Of a DNA stretch of 64,000 bases, positions 7,910-15,930 are shown in pieces; position 1 is the stretch's first letter; every line of letters starts with the position of its first letter. The translations under genes were made by a program, and so were the position numbers. Below the pieces are notes generated by a model. It saw only the letters and a program-made list of their open reading frames with translations. It had not been told where the DNA came from and searched no databases. The stretch spans positions 66,165 through 130,164 of the forward strand of contig URCF01000007.1 of NCBI GenBank assembly GCA_900546365.1, in the 5' to 3' direction. Source of the DNA: an uncultured Porphyromonadaceae bacterium. GTDB lineage: Bacteria > Bacteroidota > Bacteroidia > Bacteroidales > Muribaculaceae.

Positions 7910-7960
7910 CAACAAGAATTTGAAAAAAACTCCTCAAGCGATATTGAGTCTTGTGTCCAT

Positions 7961-7991
7961 GAGGGTGAGTCAAATCATTTGACTCACCCTC
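7961..7991. repeat. Perfect 15-bp palindrome with 1-nt centre
   Basis: GAGGGTGAGTCAAAT, then C, then its exact reverse complement. The right half, extended to 8000, is the inverted partner of 3364-3385. Could be a pair of abutting element ends, an IS target or a protein-binding site. Confidence 0.85.
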
Positions 7992-8000
7992 TTCAATATA
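7979..8000 (-). repeat. Right arm of the 22-bp inverted repeat flanking the island
   Basis: Exact reverse complement of 3364-3385. The two arms bracket about 4.6 kb of AT-rich DNA carrying the IS fragment, the hipA remnant and five island genes. Confidence 0.75.
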
Positions 8001-8045
8001 TGTACGGGGCGAAAATGCAGCAAGCACTATCGGGGATAAAAAATT

Positions 8046-8076
8046 CGTGCGGAGTGTCTCAGCGACAGTCCGCACG
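8046..8076 (-). terminator. Probable terminator after the two-component operon
   Basis: CGTGCGGA and TCCGCACG pair, the stem continuing inward with TGTC/GACA after one mismatch. On the minus strand the hairpin is followed by AATTTTTTAT. It lies about 210 nt after the histidine kinase stop codon. Confidence 0.6.
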
Positions 8077-8283
8077 ATAGTTATTGGTCTCTTAATTACT
8101 ATGCTGCAAAAATGTTTGGTTTTTTCAATTGGTAAGACTTATATTGTTAAGGCTTATTATCTAAACGAGAATGAATACAATTTTCCTTTCGCTTGCAAAG
8201 ATATTTGCACGATATTACATCCAAATCACACTTATGTCACAATATCGTTACACAAGTGGATTGTCACCCTGTTTTAACTTTTA

Positions 8284-9771
8284 TTAATGTTTTGGGTGCC
8301 ACTTTTCAAGTGTAAACACGAATTCAAGACCTCCGGCGGCACGGTTACGCACCGAGATAGTACCACCAAGAGCCTCAACAGTGTTCTTGACAATCGGCAA
8401 TCCGAGACCGGTGCCTCCTACCCTGCGCGAGCGTCCGGCATCGATACGGTAGAAGCGGTCGAACAGATGAGCCAGATGCTCCTCGCCCACGCCGGTGCCG
8501 TTGTCGTGGAAAGTGAATGTGTAGTACCTGTTGTTTTCCGACAAAATGCTGAACACCACCTCGGTGCCGTGGGAATGGATAGCTGCGTTCTTTATGAGGT
8601 TGGAAATCATACCGGACAGCAGGGAAGCATTACCTTTGACAACGCAGTCGAAAGGGATGTCGTACTTGAACTTCATATTGCCGGCGAGCGATGTCACCGA
8701 CAGATCGTTGGCAAGCGTATATACAAGGTCGTGCATATTCACATCGGTTACAGGTATGTTGCCCGACCCTTCCTCAAGGCGGGTGATGGTTGACACATCA
8801 TTGAGCAGCGAGCATAGACGGTCCACATTTTTCTGGGCACGTAGCAGGAAATGTGTGCGTGTGGCCTCATCCATGTCGTCCGATGACAAAATGGTGTCGA
8901 TATATCCGCGAATCACACCTATTGGAGTTTTGAGCTCGTGGTTGATATTATTGGTCAGCTGACGCTTGATGCGCGATTTCTCCTCCACAGCGTGGAGGGC
9001 CACACGGTGCTCGCGCTCACTGGTTTCAAGGGCTTCCACCTTGTCGGTATAGAGCTGCACGAGTTTGCGCGACACATCGCCAAGCTCGTCGTCAGGGAAT
9101 GACAAATCATCGAAACTCACCTTCTCTTCCACCTCAGGATTGCGCTCGCGAATGGCCCGGTTGGCAAACTCAGTGAGAGTCTTCACGTTGCGTGTGAGGA
9201 ATCCGGTGGAGTAATAAGCTATCACCGCCACAATCACCACCAGAAGCGCCACAATGAGCCAGAACTCGGTGTCGGTTTGCAGCGTGGAGGCCACTACCGA
9301 AACAGGGATGCCGGTGAGAACGCGCACATTGCCGTCGCGGCTCCGTCGCATCATCACATAGAACAGATCGTTGGTGTTGGTCTCCCCATCGCCATCCTCT
9401 ATGCCGAATATATCGTCACTGTCCGGAACCAAATCGTGCTCCGCCGTGGCGGAACTCAGGGCGAGCGGTGTGCCGATGTTGTAGAGCAGAATGTCGCTCT
9501 GATCGTACACACTCACACGCATACTGTTGTAAATGGAGTTCCGGAAATATTTCACAAGGAAATCGCCTGTGGCGCGGAAATCCTCGTTGTGCTCGTATGA
9601 TGCAAGGATACGGTTCGATATGCGCATCATCTGGTCGGTCACAGCTTCGGAGCGTATATCCTCCTCACGCTTGTGCTGATACATCATGCACACACCGATA
9701 ATGAGCCACGACAGACCCACCATGACGACAAACAGTCGCCAGCGATAGCTAAACCGTTTCTTTAAAACCAT
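8284..9771 (-). CDS. Sensor histidine kinase
   Basis: Inner-membrane two-component sensor, 495 residues. TM1 at ~12-31 and TM2 at ~169-188 enclose a ~135-residue periplasmic sensor. A HAMP-like linker follows (TRNVKTLTEFANRAI). The dimerisation/phosphoacceptor helix has His278 in NNINHELKTPIGVIRGY. The ATPase domain shows N box NLIKNAAIHS, G1 DNGTGVG, F box LFDRFYRID and G2 GGTGLGLPIVK. It overlaps the preceding response regulator gene by 23 nt, so the two are cotranscribed and probably coupled. The signal sensed is not evident. Confidence 0.95.
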   Translation of the reverse strand: MVLKKRFSYRWRLFVVMVGLSWLIIGVCMMYQHKREEDIRSEAVTDQMMRISNRILASYEHNEDFRATGDFLVKYFRNSIYNSMRVSVYDQSDILLYNIGTPLALSSATAEHDLVPDSDDIFGIEDGDGETNTNDLFYVMMRRSRDGNVRVLTGIPVSVVASTLQTDTEFWLIVALLVVIVAVIAYYSTGFLTRNVKTLTEFANRAIRERNPEVEEKVSFDDLSFPDDELGDVSRKLVQLYTDKVEALETSEREHRVALHAVEEKSRIKRQLTNNINHELKTPIGVIRGYIDTILSSDDMDEATRTHFLLRAQKNVDRLCSLLNDVSTITRLEEGSGNIPVTDVNMHDLVYTLANDLSVTSLAGNMKFKYDIPFDCVVKGNASLLSGMISNLIKNAAIHSHGTEVVFSILSENNRYYTFTFHDNGTGVGEEHLAHLFDRFYRIDAGRSRRVGGTGLGLPIVKNTVEALGGTISVRNRAAGGLEFVFTLEKWHPKH

Positions 9772-10462
9772 ATCCGAATCCGAGACGGGTCACGATATTG
9801 TTGCCGTACTCGCCAATCTTTTTACGCAACCGGGCTATGTTGGTGTCAATTGTGCGGTTGGTGACCACCACATCGTTGGACCACACCTGACGTATGATTT
9901 CATCGCGGGAGTAGATGCGGTTGCGGTGTGTGAGCAAGAACAAAAGGATGTCAAACTCCGTTTTTGTAAGGCTCACCTCTTCGCCATTGAGGAAACATAG
10001 CTTCTCTTTACGGTCAACCCTGAGGGTCTTGAATGTGATGTCGGGCTCGTAGATGCTTTTGGACACATTGTATTCCCACTGCTTGGTGGCCTGGGAGCGG
10101 CGGAGCACCGCACGCACACGCGAGAGCACCACGCTGATCACAAACGGCTTGGTGATATAGTCGTCGGCACCGATGTTGAGCCCCATCACAGTGTCGTCTT
10201 CGCCGTTGAGCGCCGAGCAGAAAATGATGGGAGTATTCTCGGTGGCCGACATATTACGCACCTGCTTGGCGAAGTCGAATCCACTGAGCCGCTCCATCAT
10301 AATATCCACAATGAACAGAGAATATCCACTCAAATCCATCTCCAGGGCTTCTTCCGCACTGTAGGCGCAATCCACCTCATACCCCTCTTTTTCAAGGTTA
10401 AACTTCAAAATTTCGCACAACGATTCTTCATCGTCGATTACAAGAATTTTAATTCGCATCAC
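9749..10462 (-). CDS. Response regulator, OmpR/PhoB family
   Basis: 237 residues: receiver domain (~4-120) with the acidic pair DDEE at 10-13, phosphoacceptor Asp53 in LFIVDIMM, and Lys in DDYITKPF. It is followed by a winged-helix DNA-binding domain ending LRKKIGEYGNNIVTRLGFGYGFKE. It controls transcription after phosphorylation by the kinase encoded immediately downstream (23-nt overlap). The start could be either of the two adjacent Met codons. No clear TAnnTTTG box was seen just upstream. Confidence 0.95.
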   Translation of the reverse strand: MMRIKILVIDDEESLCEILKFNLEKEGYEVDCAYSAEEALEMDLSGYSLFIVDIMMERLSGFDFAKQVRNMSATENTPIIFCSALNGEDDTVMGLNIGADDYITKPFVISVVLSRVRAVLRRSQATKQWEYNVSKSIYEPDITFKTLRVDRKEKLCFLNGEEVSLTKTEFDILLFLLTHRNRIYSRDEIIRQVWSNDVVVTNRTIDTNIARLRKKIGEYGNNIVTRLGFGYGFKETV

Positions 10463-10599
10463 TTAATATTGCTATAGCGTTATGTTTTTTCAAGCGTAAA
10501 ATTAGTAATTCATCATCTATGATACGTGTTAAAAATAGTTAATTAATATATCACACCCGAACCAACACCCGGCAGAGATGTTGTAATGGTATAATTGCT

Positions 10600-10607
10600 A
10601 TATTTGC
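10600..10607 (+). promoter_or_regulatory. Promoter of a short RNA or leader
   Basis: TATATTTG fits TAnnTTTG. TTG at about 10582 could serve as the -33 element. The only thing immediately downstream is the hairpin at 10651. Confidence 0.45.
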
Positions 10608-10650
10608 ACTGTGTTTTTTCATGGTATTAGATTTAAGGTTAAAGAATAAT

Positions 10651-10675
10651 CGGCTGTCGGGAGACAGCCGTTTTT
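10651..10675 (+). terminator. Intrinsic terminator in the leader region
   Basis: CGGCTGTC-GGGA-GACAGCCG is a perfect 8-bp stem with a tetraloop, followed by TTTTT. No gene precedes it on the plus strand, so it must end a small RNA or attenuate the DUF349 transcript. Confidence 0.75.
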
Positions 10676-10820
10676 CGTTCTGTCAATGTTAAAACTTGAT
10701 TTTAGTGTGAAAAAGTGATGCCATATCAAAAATAATAATTAAATTTACACCGATTTACCTATCATTAGCACCCTCTACAGGATGCTGATACTCATGAATT
10801 AACTAATAATATAGTAAATT

Positions 10821-12641
10821 ATGGAATTGCTTAACCAGTCTGCCGAGCAAAATCAGAACACCCTCGCAGACCGCCCCCTCACCGACGACACCCCCATTGC
10901 GGAGGTATCCGAAACCGTTACAGAAACACTGCGTCCCGCCACCAAGGAAGAGCTGCTTGCCAGGCTACAGGAGCTGGCTGACACTGCCGATGTGTCGGAG
11001 ATTGACAACGACAGTGTGTCGAAAATCAAACAGCAATTCTATCAGCTTCACAACAACGAGCTCCAGACTCTCCGTGCGGAAGCCGAAGCAAAAGGCGAAG
11101 AGCTGAAGCTGGACAATATCACCGACCCGCAGGAGGAGAAGCTCAAATCGCTGCTCAACTCCATCAAGGTCCGCAAAGCTGAATATCGTGCTCAGCTTGA
11201 GGCTCAATGTATGCGCAACTATGAGCGCAAACGCGCCATCATCGACGAGCTTATGACCATGAGTGCTGACACCGATAATGTCAACCGCCACTACAACCGC
11301 TTCAAGGAGCTGCAGGCCGAGTTCAAGGAGATTGGCGAAGTGCTGCCGCAGCAGCAGAGTGACATCTGGAAATCATTTCAGGACGCAGTGGAGCATTTCT
11401 ACGACCAGTGGAAGGTGAACAAGGAGCTCCGCGACTACGATTTCAAGAAAAACCTTGCAGAAAAACAGATACTCATTGCCGAAGCAGAGGCTCTCGACAG
11501 CGAATCCGATGTGATCACCGCCTTCAAGCGTCTTCAGACTCTCCATGACAAATGGCGCGACATAGGCCCCGTGGCCAAAGAAATCCGAGAAGAGCTCTGG
11601 GCCAAGTTCAAGGATGCCTCGGCTGTCGTGAGCAAGAAATATCAGGCTCACTTCGAGGAGCGCAAAGCCCGCGAGAAAGAGAACGAAGCCGCCAAGACAG
11701 CTATCTGTGAGCGCCTTGAGGCTCTTGATTTCAGTGCTCCCGCCACCTACGCCGCATGGGACGAGATGACCAAAACCATCCTCGACGCACAGGCCGAATG
11801 GAAAACCCTCGGATTTGCCTCCCGCAAAATGAACAATGCCCTCTTTGCCCGGTTCCGTGCCTTGTGTGATGATTTCTTCGCCTGCAAATCCACATTCTAC
11901 AAAGGCATGAAAGACTCGCTGGCCGACAATCTCGCCAAGAAAATAGCGCTTTGCGAGCAGGCCGAGGCTCTCCAGGACAGCACCGAGTGGAAGAAAACCA
12001 CTGACCGTCTTGTGGAGCTGCAGACCGAATGGAAAACCATCGGTGCCGTGGCCAAAAAGCAGAGCGATGCTGTGTGGAAACGGTTTGTCACCGCTTGCGA
12101 CAAATTCTTTGACCACAAGAAAGAGGTGCTCGGCGATGCCCGCAAAACCGAGCAAGCCAACCTCAAGGCCAAGAAAGAGATTCTCGCACAACTCAAAACA
12201 CTCAATGCTCCCGAATGTGACACCGAACGCACCGAGGCCATCAAACAGATTCACGAGCTCCGTGCCAAATGGCAAGAAACAGGACATGTACCGTTCCGCG
12301 AAAAAGACAAGATTCATGATGCCTACCGCACCATTGTGGGTGAGCTGTTTGACAAATACGACATTCACGAAACCAAAGCCAGAATGGCTTCGTTCGAGAG
12401 CAATATTTCCGACCTCGCATCCGACTCCAACAAGCTGATGCGCGAACGCGACCGCCTGATACGCGCCTGCGAAACACGCAAGGCCGAACTCGCCACATAC
12501 GAGAACAACCTTGGATTTTTCAACTCCAAGTCGGCCACCGGCGAGGCTATGCTCCGCGACCTCCAGCGCAAAATCCAGCGCATCAAGGATGACATCGCCG
12601 ACCTTGAAAAGAAAGTGAGCCTCATAAACGCGAAGCTTTGA
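10821..12641 (+). CDS. DUF349 repeat protein
   Basis: 606 residues, cytoplasmic and overwhelmingly helical. Several ~75-residue DUF349 units can be followed by their recurrent pattern W-x(2)-G-x-[AV]-x(4)-x-[DE]-x-[LV]-W-x-[KR]-F, for example RDIGPVAKEIREELWAKFKDA, KTIGAVAKKQSDAVWKRFVTA and QETGHVPFREKDKIHDAYRTI. A terminal coiled coil (LRDLQRKIQRIKDDIADLEKK) follows. The family is common in Bacteroidota and of unknown function. It ends at a strong terminator and appears monocistronic. Confidence 0.9.
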   Translation: MELLNQSAEQNQNTLADRPLTDDTPIAEVSETVTETLRPATKEELLARLQELADTADVSEIDNDSVSKIKQQFYQLHNNELQTLRAEAEAKGEELKLDNITDPQEEKLKSLLNSIKVRKAEYRAQLEAQCMRNYERKRAIIDELMTMSADTDNVNRHYNRFKELQAEFKEIGEVLPQQQSDIWKSFQDAVEHFYDQWKVNKELRDYDFKKNLAEKQILIAEAEALDSESDVITAFKRLQTLHDKWRDIGPVAKEIREELWAKFKDASAVVSKKYQAHFEERKAREKENEAAKTAICERLEALDFSAPATYAAWDEMTKTILDAQAEWKTLGFASRKMNNALFARFRALCDDFFACKSTFYKGMKDSLADNLAKKIALCEQAEALQDSTEWKKTTDRLVELQTEWKTIGAVAKKQSDAVWKRFVTACDKFFDHKKEVLGDARKTEQANLKAKKEILAQLKTLNAPECDTERTEAIKQIHELRAKWQETGHVPFREKDKIHDAYRTIVGELFDKYDIHETKARMASFESNISDLASDSNKLMRERDRLIRACETRKAELATYENNLGFFNSKSATGEAMLRDLQRKIQRIKDDIADLEKKVSLINAKL

Positions 12642-12649
12642 CCCTTTCA

Positions 12650-12675
12650 GGGCACACGCCCATTGGCGTGTGCCC
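12650..12675 (+). terminator. Intrinsic terminator of the DUF349 gene
   Basis: GGGCACACGCC-CATT-GGCGTGTGCCC: perfect 11-bp stem, 4-nt loop, followed by a pyrimidine tract TTCCCTTCTTTCTC. Starts 9 nt after the stop codon. Confidence 0.9.
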
Positions 12676-12711
12676 TTCCCTTCTTTCTCACATATAAAAA
12701 TTAATCTTTAT

Positions 12712-12717
12712 AAGGAG
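12712..12717 (+). promoter_or_regulatory. Canonical Shine-Dalgarno site
   Basis: AAGGAG lies 11 nt before the ATG at 12729. Such a strong site is uncommon in Bacteroidota and supports this start. Confidence 0.55.
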
Positions 12718-12728
12718 AACGATTTTTT

Positions 12729-14120
12729 ATGACAGGAATAAACCAAAAAGGACGCTACGGGCGCTATATACACCTTATTCTAATAGCCATTGATTTTCTT
12801 ATAATCAATGCCGTGTTTTTTGTGATGGCAGATCTGGAGCCGGCGTTGATTGCCGAAAGAGCACGTACCGTGTGGCTGCTGGCCAATATGTCGTACCTTC
12901 CTGTGGCCTACACTCTTCGCGGAACGCACAAATCGCGCTCCATTCAGATGGAGAATGTGGTGGCCAACTCGGTGAAAGGTGTGGGCGGCCACGCACTGAT
13001 ATTCATCTCGGCACTCTATTTCCTTGGCATTGACGAAATTCCATGGCAAGTGTTTGTGGAGTTCTATGGTATCCTGCTCATAGTGTTTCCTATATGGTGG
13101 TCTGTCTCGCGCCTGCTCATCAAACAATACCGCCGCAAAGGACGCAACTACTCCCGTGCGGTGATAGTGGGCACCAACGCCACAGCCCACCGACTGATGC
13201 AGGAGCTGTCGAGCGACAACGGCTTCGGCTACAAATTCATGGGATTTTTCGACAACAACGTACAACCCGACACACCCCATGAAATGTATCGTGGACCGAT
13301 CAGCATGCTTGACGACTTTGTGCGCGAGCATCAGATCAACGAAATTTTCTGCACCCTTCCCGGCGACAACGCGGAAGCATTGTCCCAGACCCTCTCCGTG
13401 GCCGATGCCAATGTGGCACAATATTATTATGTGCCTCCCATCTCGCGCTATATCAACCGCAACTTTGAAATGTATGCCATCGGATCGCTGCCGGTGATGT
13501 CGGTGCGCCACAACCCGCTTATGCGGATGCGCAACAGAGTGCTCAAACGCTCATTTGACCTGCTGTTTGCCACTTTCGCCATGATACTGTTTCCGATTGT
13601 GCTCATCCCGGCGGCCATCGCCATAAAGATATCCTCGCCGGGTCCGGTGTTCTTCAAGCAGAAACGTACCGGCTACAAAGGGAAAGATTTCTACTGCTAC
13701 AAATTCCGCACCATGAGGGTCAACGCTCAAGCCGACTCGCTTCAGGCCACAGAGCACGACCCCCGCAAAACCAAAGTGGGCGACTTCATGCGACGCACCA
13801 ACATCGATGAGCTGCCGCAGTTCATCAATGTGTTTCTGGGCAATATGTCGGTGGTGGGTCCCCGCCCCCACATGCTCAAGCACACCGAGGAGTACAGCCG
13901 CATCATCGACAAATATATGGTGCGCCACATGGTGAAGCCGGGCATCACAGGATGGGCGCAGGTGAACGGCCTGCGCGGCCAAACCGAGCAACTGTGGCAA
14001 ATGGAAGAACGCGTGGAGCACGATGTATGGTACATAGAGCATTGGAGCTTCCTCCTCGACCTCAAGATTATTGTGCGCACCATCATCAACGCAGTGCATG
14101 GAGAAAAAAACGCTTTCTGA
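12729..14120 (+). CDS. Undecaprenyl-phosphate sugar phosphotransferase (WcaJ type)
   Basis: 463 residues. The N-terminal half holds about four membrane helices (YIHLILIAIDFLIINAVFFVM...) and a CoA-binding-like fold (AVIVGTNATAHRLMQEL). A fifth helix (LLFATFAMILFPIVLIPAAIAI) precedes the bacterial sugar transferase domain with GPVFFKQKRTGYKGKDFYCYKFRTM, RRTNIDELPQFINVFLGNMSVVGPRPHM and KPGITGWAQVNGLRG. These enzymes move a sugar 1-phosphate onto undecaprenyl phosphate to start capsule or exopolysaccharide repeat units. It stands alone without a polysaccharide cluster. Its last 23 nt overlap the recQ start. Confidence 0.92.
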   Translation: MTGINQKGRYGRYIHLILIAIDFLIINAVFFVMADLEPALIAERARTVWLLANMSYLPVAYTLRGTHKSRSIQMENVVANSVKGVGGHALIFISALYFLGIDEIPWQVFVEFYGILLIVFPIWWSVSRLLIKQYRRKGRNYSRAVIVGTNATAHRLMQELSSDNGFGYKFMGFFDNNVQPDTPHEMYRGPISMLDDFVREHQINEIFCTLPGDNAEALSQTLSVADANVAQYYYVPPISRYINRNFEMYAIGSLPVMSVRHNPLMRMRNRVLKRSFDLLFATFAMILFPIVLIPAAIAIKISSPGPVFFKQKRTGYKGKDFYCYKFRTMRVNAQADSLQATEHDPRKTKVGDFMRRTNIDELPQFINVFLGNMSVVGPRPHMLKHTEEYSRIIDKYMVRHMVKPGITGWAQVNGLRGQTEQLWQMEERVEHDVWYIEHWSFLLDLKIIVRTIINAVHGEKNAF

Positions 14121-15930
14121 CGACATTATCCACGCCCGCGCCCATGAGGTGCTGAAGCAGTTCTACGGCTACACCTCCTTCCGTCCACACCAACTCGACA
14201 TCATCACTTCCACGCTCCACGGACGCGACACTCTCGTGCTTATGCCCACCGGGGGCGGCAAATCTTTATGCTACCAGATTCCCGCCATCATGAGCGAAGG
14301 GTGCGCCATAGTGGTGTCGCCTTTGATCGCTCTGATGAACGACCAGGTGAGCGGACTGATAGCCAACGGCATACCCGCTGCTTCAATCAACAGCCTCCAG
14401 AGCGAAGCCGACAACAGATCCATAATGGAGCAGGTGTACGCCGGACGGATCAAACTGCTCTACATCTCCCCGGAACGGCTGCTGGCGGAGCTGCCTAAAT
14501 GGGCCAACGATATGCCGGTGTCGCTGATAGCAATTGACGAAGCACACTGCATATCGCAGTGGGGCCACGATTTCAGGCCCGAATACACCAAGCTCGCCTG
14601 CCTGAAACAGCATTTCCCGGACATTCCCGTGATGGCACTTACAGCCACCGCCGACAAAATCACCCGCTCCGACATAGCCAAGCAGCTGCAGCTCAGCAGC
14701 GGCCACAAGGAGTATGTAGGATCTTTCGACCGCCCCAACATCCTCCTGCAGGTGATTCCCGACCCGGGCAAGTCGCAGCGTATATCCGCCATTGCCCGAC
14801 TCATCGCCACCCACCCCACCGACACCGGAATTGTATATTGCATGACCCGCAAGGGCGCCGATTCCATGCACGCCGAACTCTCCAAGAGGGGGTTCAAGAG
14901 CGCATGCTACCACGCTGCACTCCCCGCCGAAACAAGGCGCAAGGCGCAGCGCGACTTCATCAACGGCGACATCCAGGTGATTTGCGCCACGGTGGCCTTC
15001 GGCATGGGAATTGACAAGAGCAACATCCGCTGGGTGGTGCACAACAACATGCCCTCGAGTATCGAGCACTACTATCAGGAAATAGGCCGTGCAGGCCGCG
15101 ACGGTATGCCCTCACTCGCCTTGATGTTCTATTCGGTGGGCGACATGATCACTCTGCGGAAATTTGCCATGGAGAGCGGGCAGCCGGAAATCAACATGGC
15201 CAAACTCTCCAGAATGAAAGAGTATTGCGAAACCACAGTGTGCCGTCGCAGAGTCCTCCTCAGCTATTTTTCCGAACTGCTTGACCACGACTGCCACAGC
15301 TGCGACATCTGCTCATCACCGCCGCAACGCTACAATGCCCTTATCCCGGTGCAGAAAGCATTGAGTGCCATCATCCGGGTGGATGAGCAGGTGGGAGTGT
15401 CAATGCTCGTGGATATCCTCCGGGGATCGCAGCGGGGCGACCTCGTGGCCCACGGCTACCACAAAATTCGCACCTACGGAGCCGGAGCCGACCTCAGCGT
15501 GGCTCAATGGCAACATATCATCATGCAGATGGTGCAGCTCGGCATCATTGACATAGCCTACAATCAGGGGCGCACACTCAAAGCCACCCCCTACGGTCTG
15601 TCGCTACTCAAGGGGAGCACTCCCGTGATGATGACCAACTACACAGCCACAAGCGGTGCCCAAACCAAAGGGAAGAAACAAGCCGCGCACAGCCACAATG
15701 CCGACACCCTGTTCGAGCATCTCAAGAAAGTGCGTCTGCAACTGGCGCGCACTGCCGGGCTTCCGGCCTATCTGGTCTTTTCCGACCGCACACTCAGCCT
15801 CATTGCCGACAGCAAACCACGAAGCTACAACGAGTTTTCGGCCATCGACGGAGTGTCGCGACGCAAAGCCACGATGTATTCCTCCACATTCATCTCAGCA
15901 ATCAAAGAGTGGGAGTTGCACCACTCATAA
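14098..15930 (+). CDS. recQ: ATP-dependent DNA helicase RecQ
   Basis: 610 residues from ATG 14098 (MEKKTLSDD); an upstream in-frame Met lies deep in the previous gene and is unlikely. Helicase motifs: MPTGGGKSLCYQ (~49-60), AIDEAHCISQWGHDFRPEY (DEAH plus aromatic-rich loop) and HYYQEIGRAGRDG (motif VI). The RecQ-Ct zinc site uses the cysteines in EYCETTVCRR...CHSCDIC. RQC and HRDC (LARTAGLPAYLVFSDRTL) domains complete the full-length architecture. It acts in recombination and repair. It is coupled to the upstream sugar transferase gene by overlap, and its 3' end overlaps the convergent patatin gene by 29 nt. Confidence 0.96.
   Translation: MEKKTLSDDIIHARAHEVLKQFYGYTSFRPHQLDIITSTLHGRDTLVLMPTGGGKSLCYQIPAIMSEGCAIVVSPLIALMNDQVSGLIANGIPAASINSLQSEADNRSIMEQVYAGRIKLLYISPERLLAELPKWANDMPVSLIAIDEAHCISQWGHDFRPEYTKLACLKQHFPDIPVMALTATADKITRSDIAKQLQLSSGHKEYVGSFDRPNILLQVIPDPGKSQRISAIARLIATHPTDTGIVYCMTRKGADSMHAELSKRGFKSACYHAALPAETRRKAQRDFINGDIQVICATVAFGMGIDKSNIRWVVHNNMPSSIEHYYQEIGRAGRDGMPSLALMFYSVGDMITLRKFAMESGQPEINMAKLSRMKEYCETTVCRRRVLLSYFSELLDHDCHSCDICSSPPQRYNALIPVQKALSAIIRVDEQVGVSMLVDILRGSQRGDLVAHGYHKIRTYGAGADLSVAQWQHIIMQMVQLGIIDIAYNQGRTLKATPYGLSLLKGSTPVMMTNYTATSGAQTKGKKQAAHSHNADTLFEHLKKVRLQLARTAGLPAYLVFSDRTLSLIADSKPRSYNEFSAIDGVSRRKATMYSSTFISAIKEWELHHS

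Larger units (their letters stand above)
7850..8283. other. Intergenic region with promoter, palindrome and hairpin
   Basis: 434 bases without a credible gene. Holds the promoter of the 341-aa gene (7902-7909), a perfect palindrome (7961-7991), the right arm of the island's inverted repeat (7979-8000), and a strong hairpin (8046-8076). Beyond that it is AT-rich DNA leading to the histidine kinase stop codon. Short open frames across the palindrome in both directions show no protein-like pattern. Confidence 0.6.
10463..10820. other. Intergenic region with candidate short transcript
   Basis: 358 bases between two divergent genes. Contains a TAnnTTTG box at 10600-10607 and, 43 nt later, an intrinsic terminator (10651-10675), together defining a possible ~65-nt RNA. 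The remainder up to the DUF349 gene is AT-rich with no convincing box matching the full promoter consensus. A 23-codon frame (ATG at 10620) crosses the hairpin and may be fortuitous. Confidence 0.4.

Noticed and set aside
3364..8000. Island as a complete transposon with its own transposase
   Set aside because: The only transposase sequence is a truncated IS3 fragment, and no recombinase or integrase gene lies between the repeats; target duplications could not be identified.
7854..8080. Two 73-codon frames, one on each strand, across the palindrome at 7961
   Set aside because: Both are made by the palindrome and hairpin themselves and show no protein-like composition; no start signal supports them.
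8047..8277. 76-codon plus-strand frame after the hairpin
   Set aside because: Starts inside the terminator stem, has no promoter or ribosome site and no recognisable features.
11373..12368. 331-codon minus-strand frame inside the DUF349 gene
   Set aside because: Antisense shadow of a long helical, repeat-containing gene.
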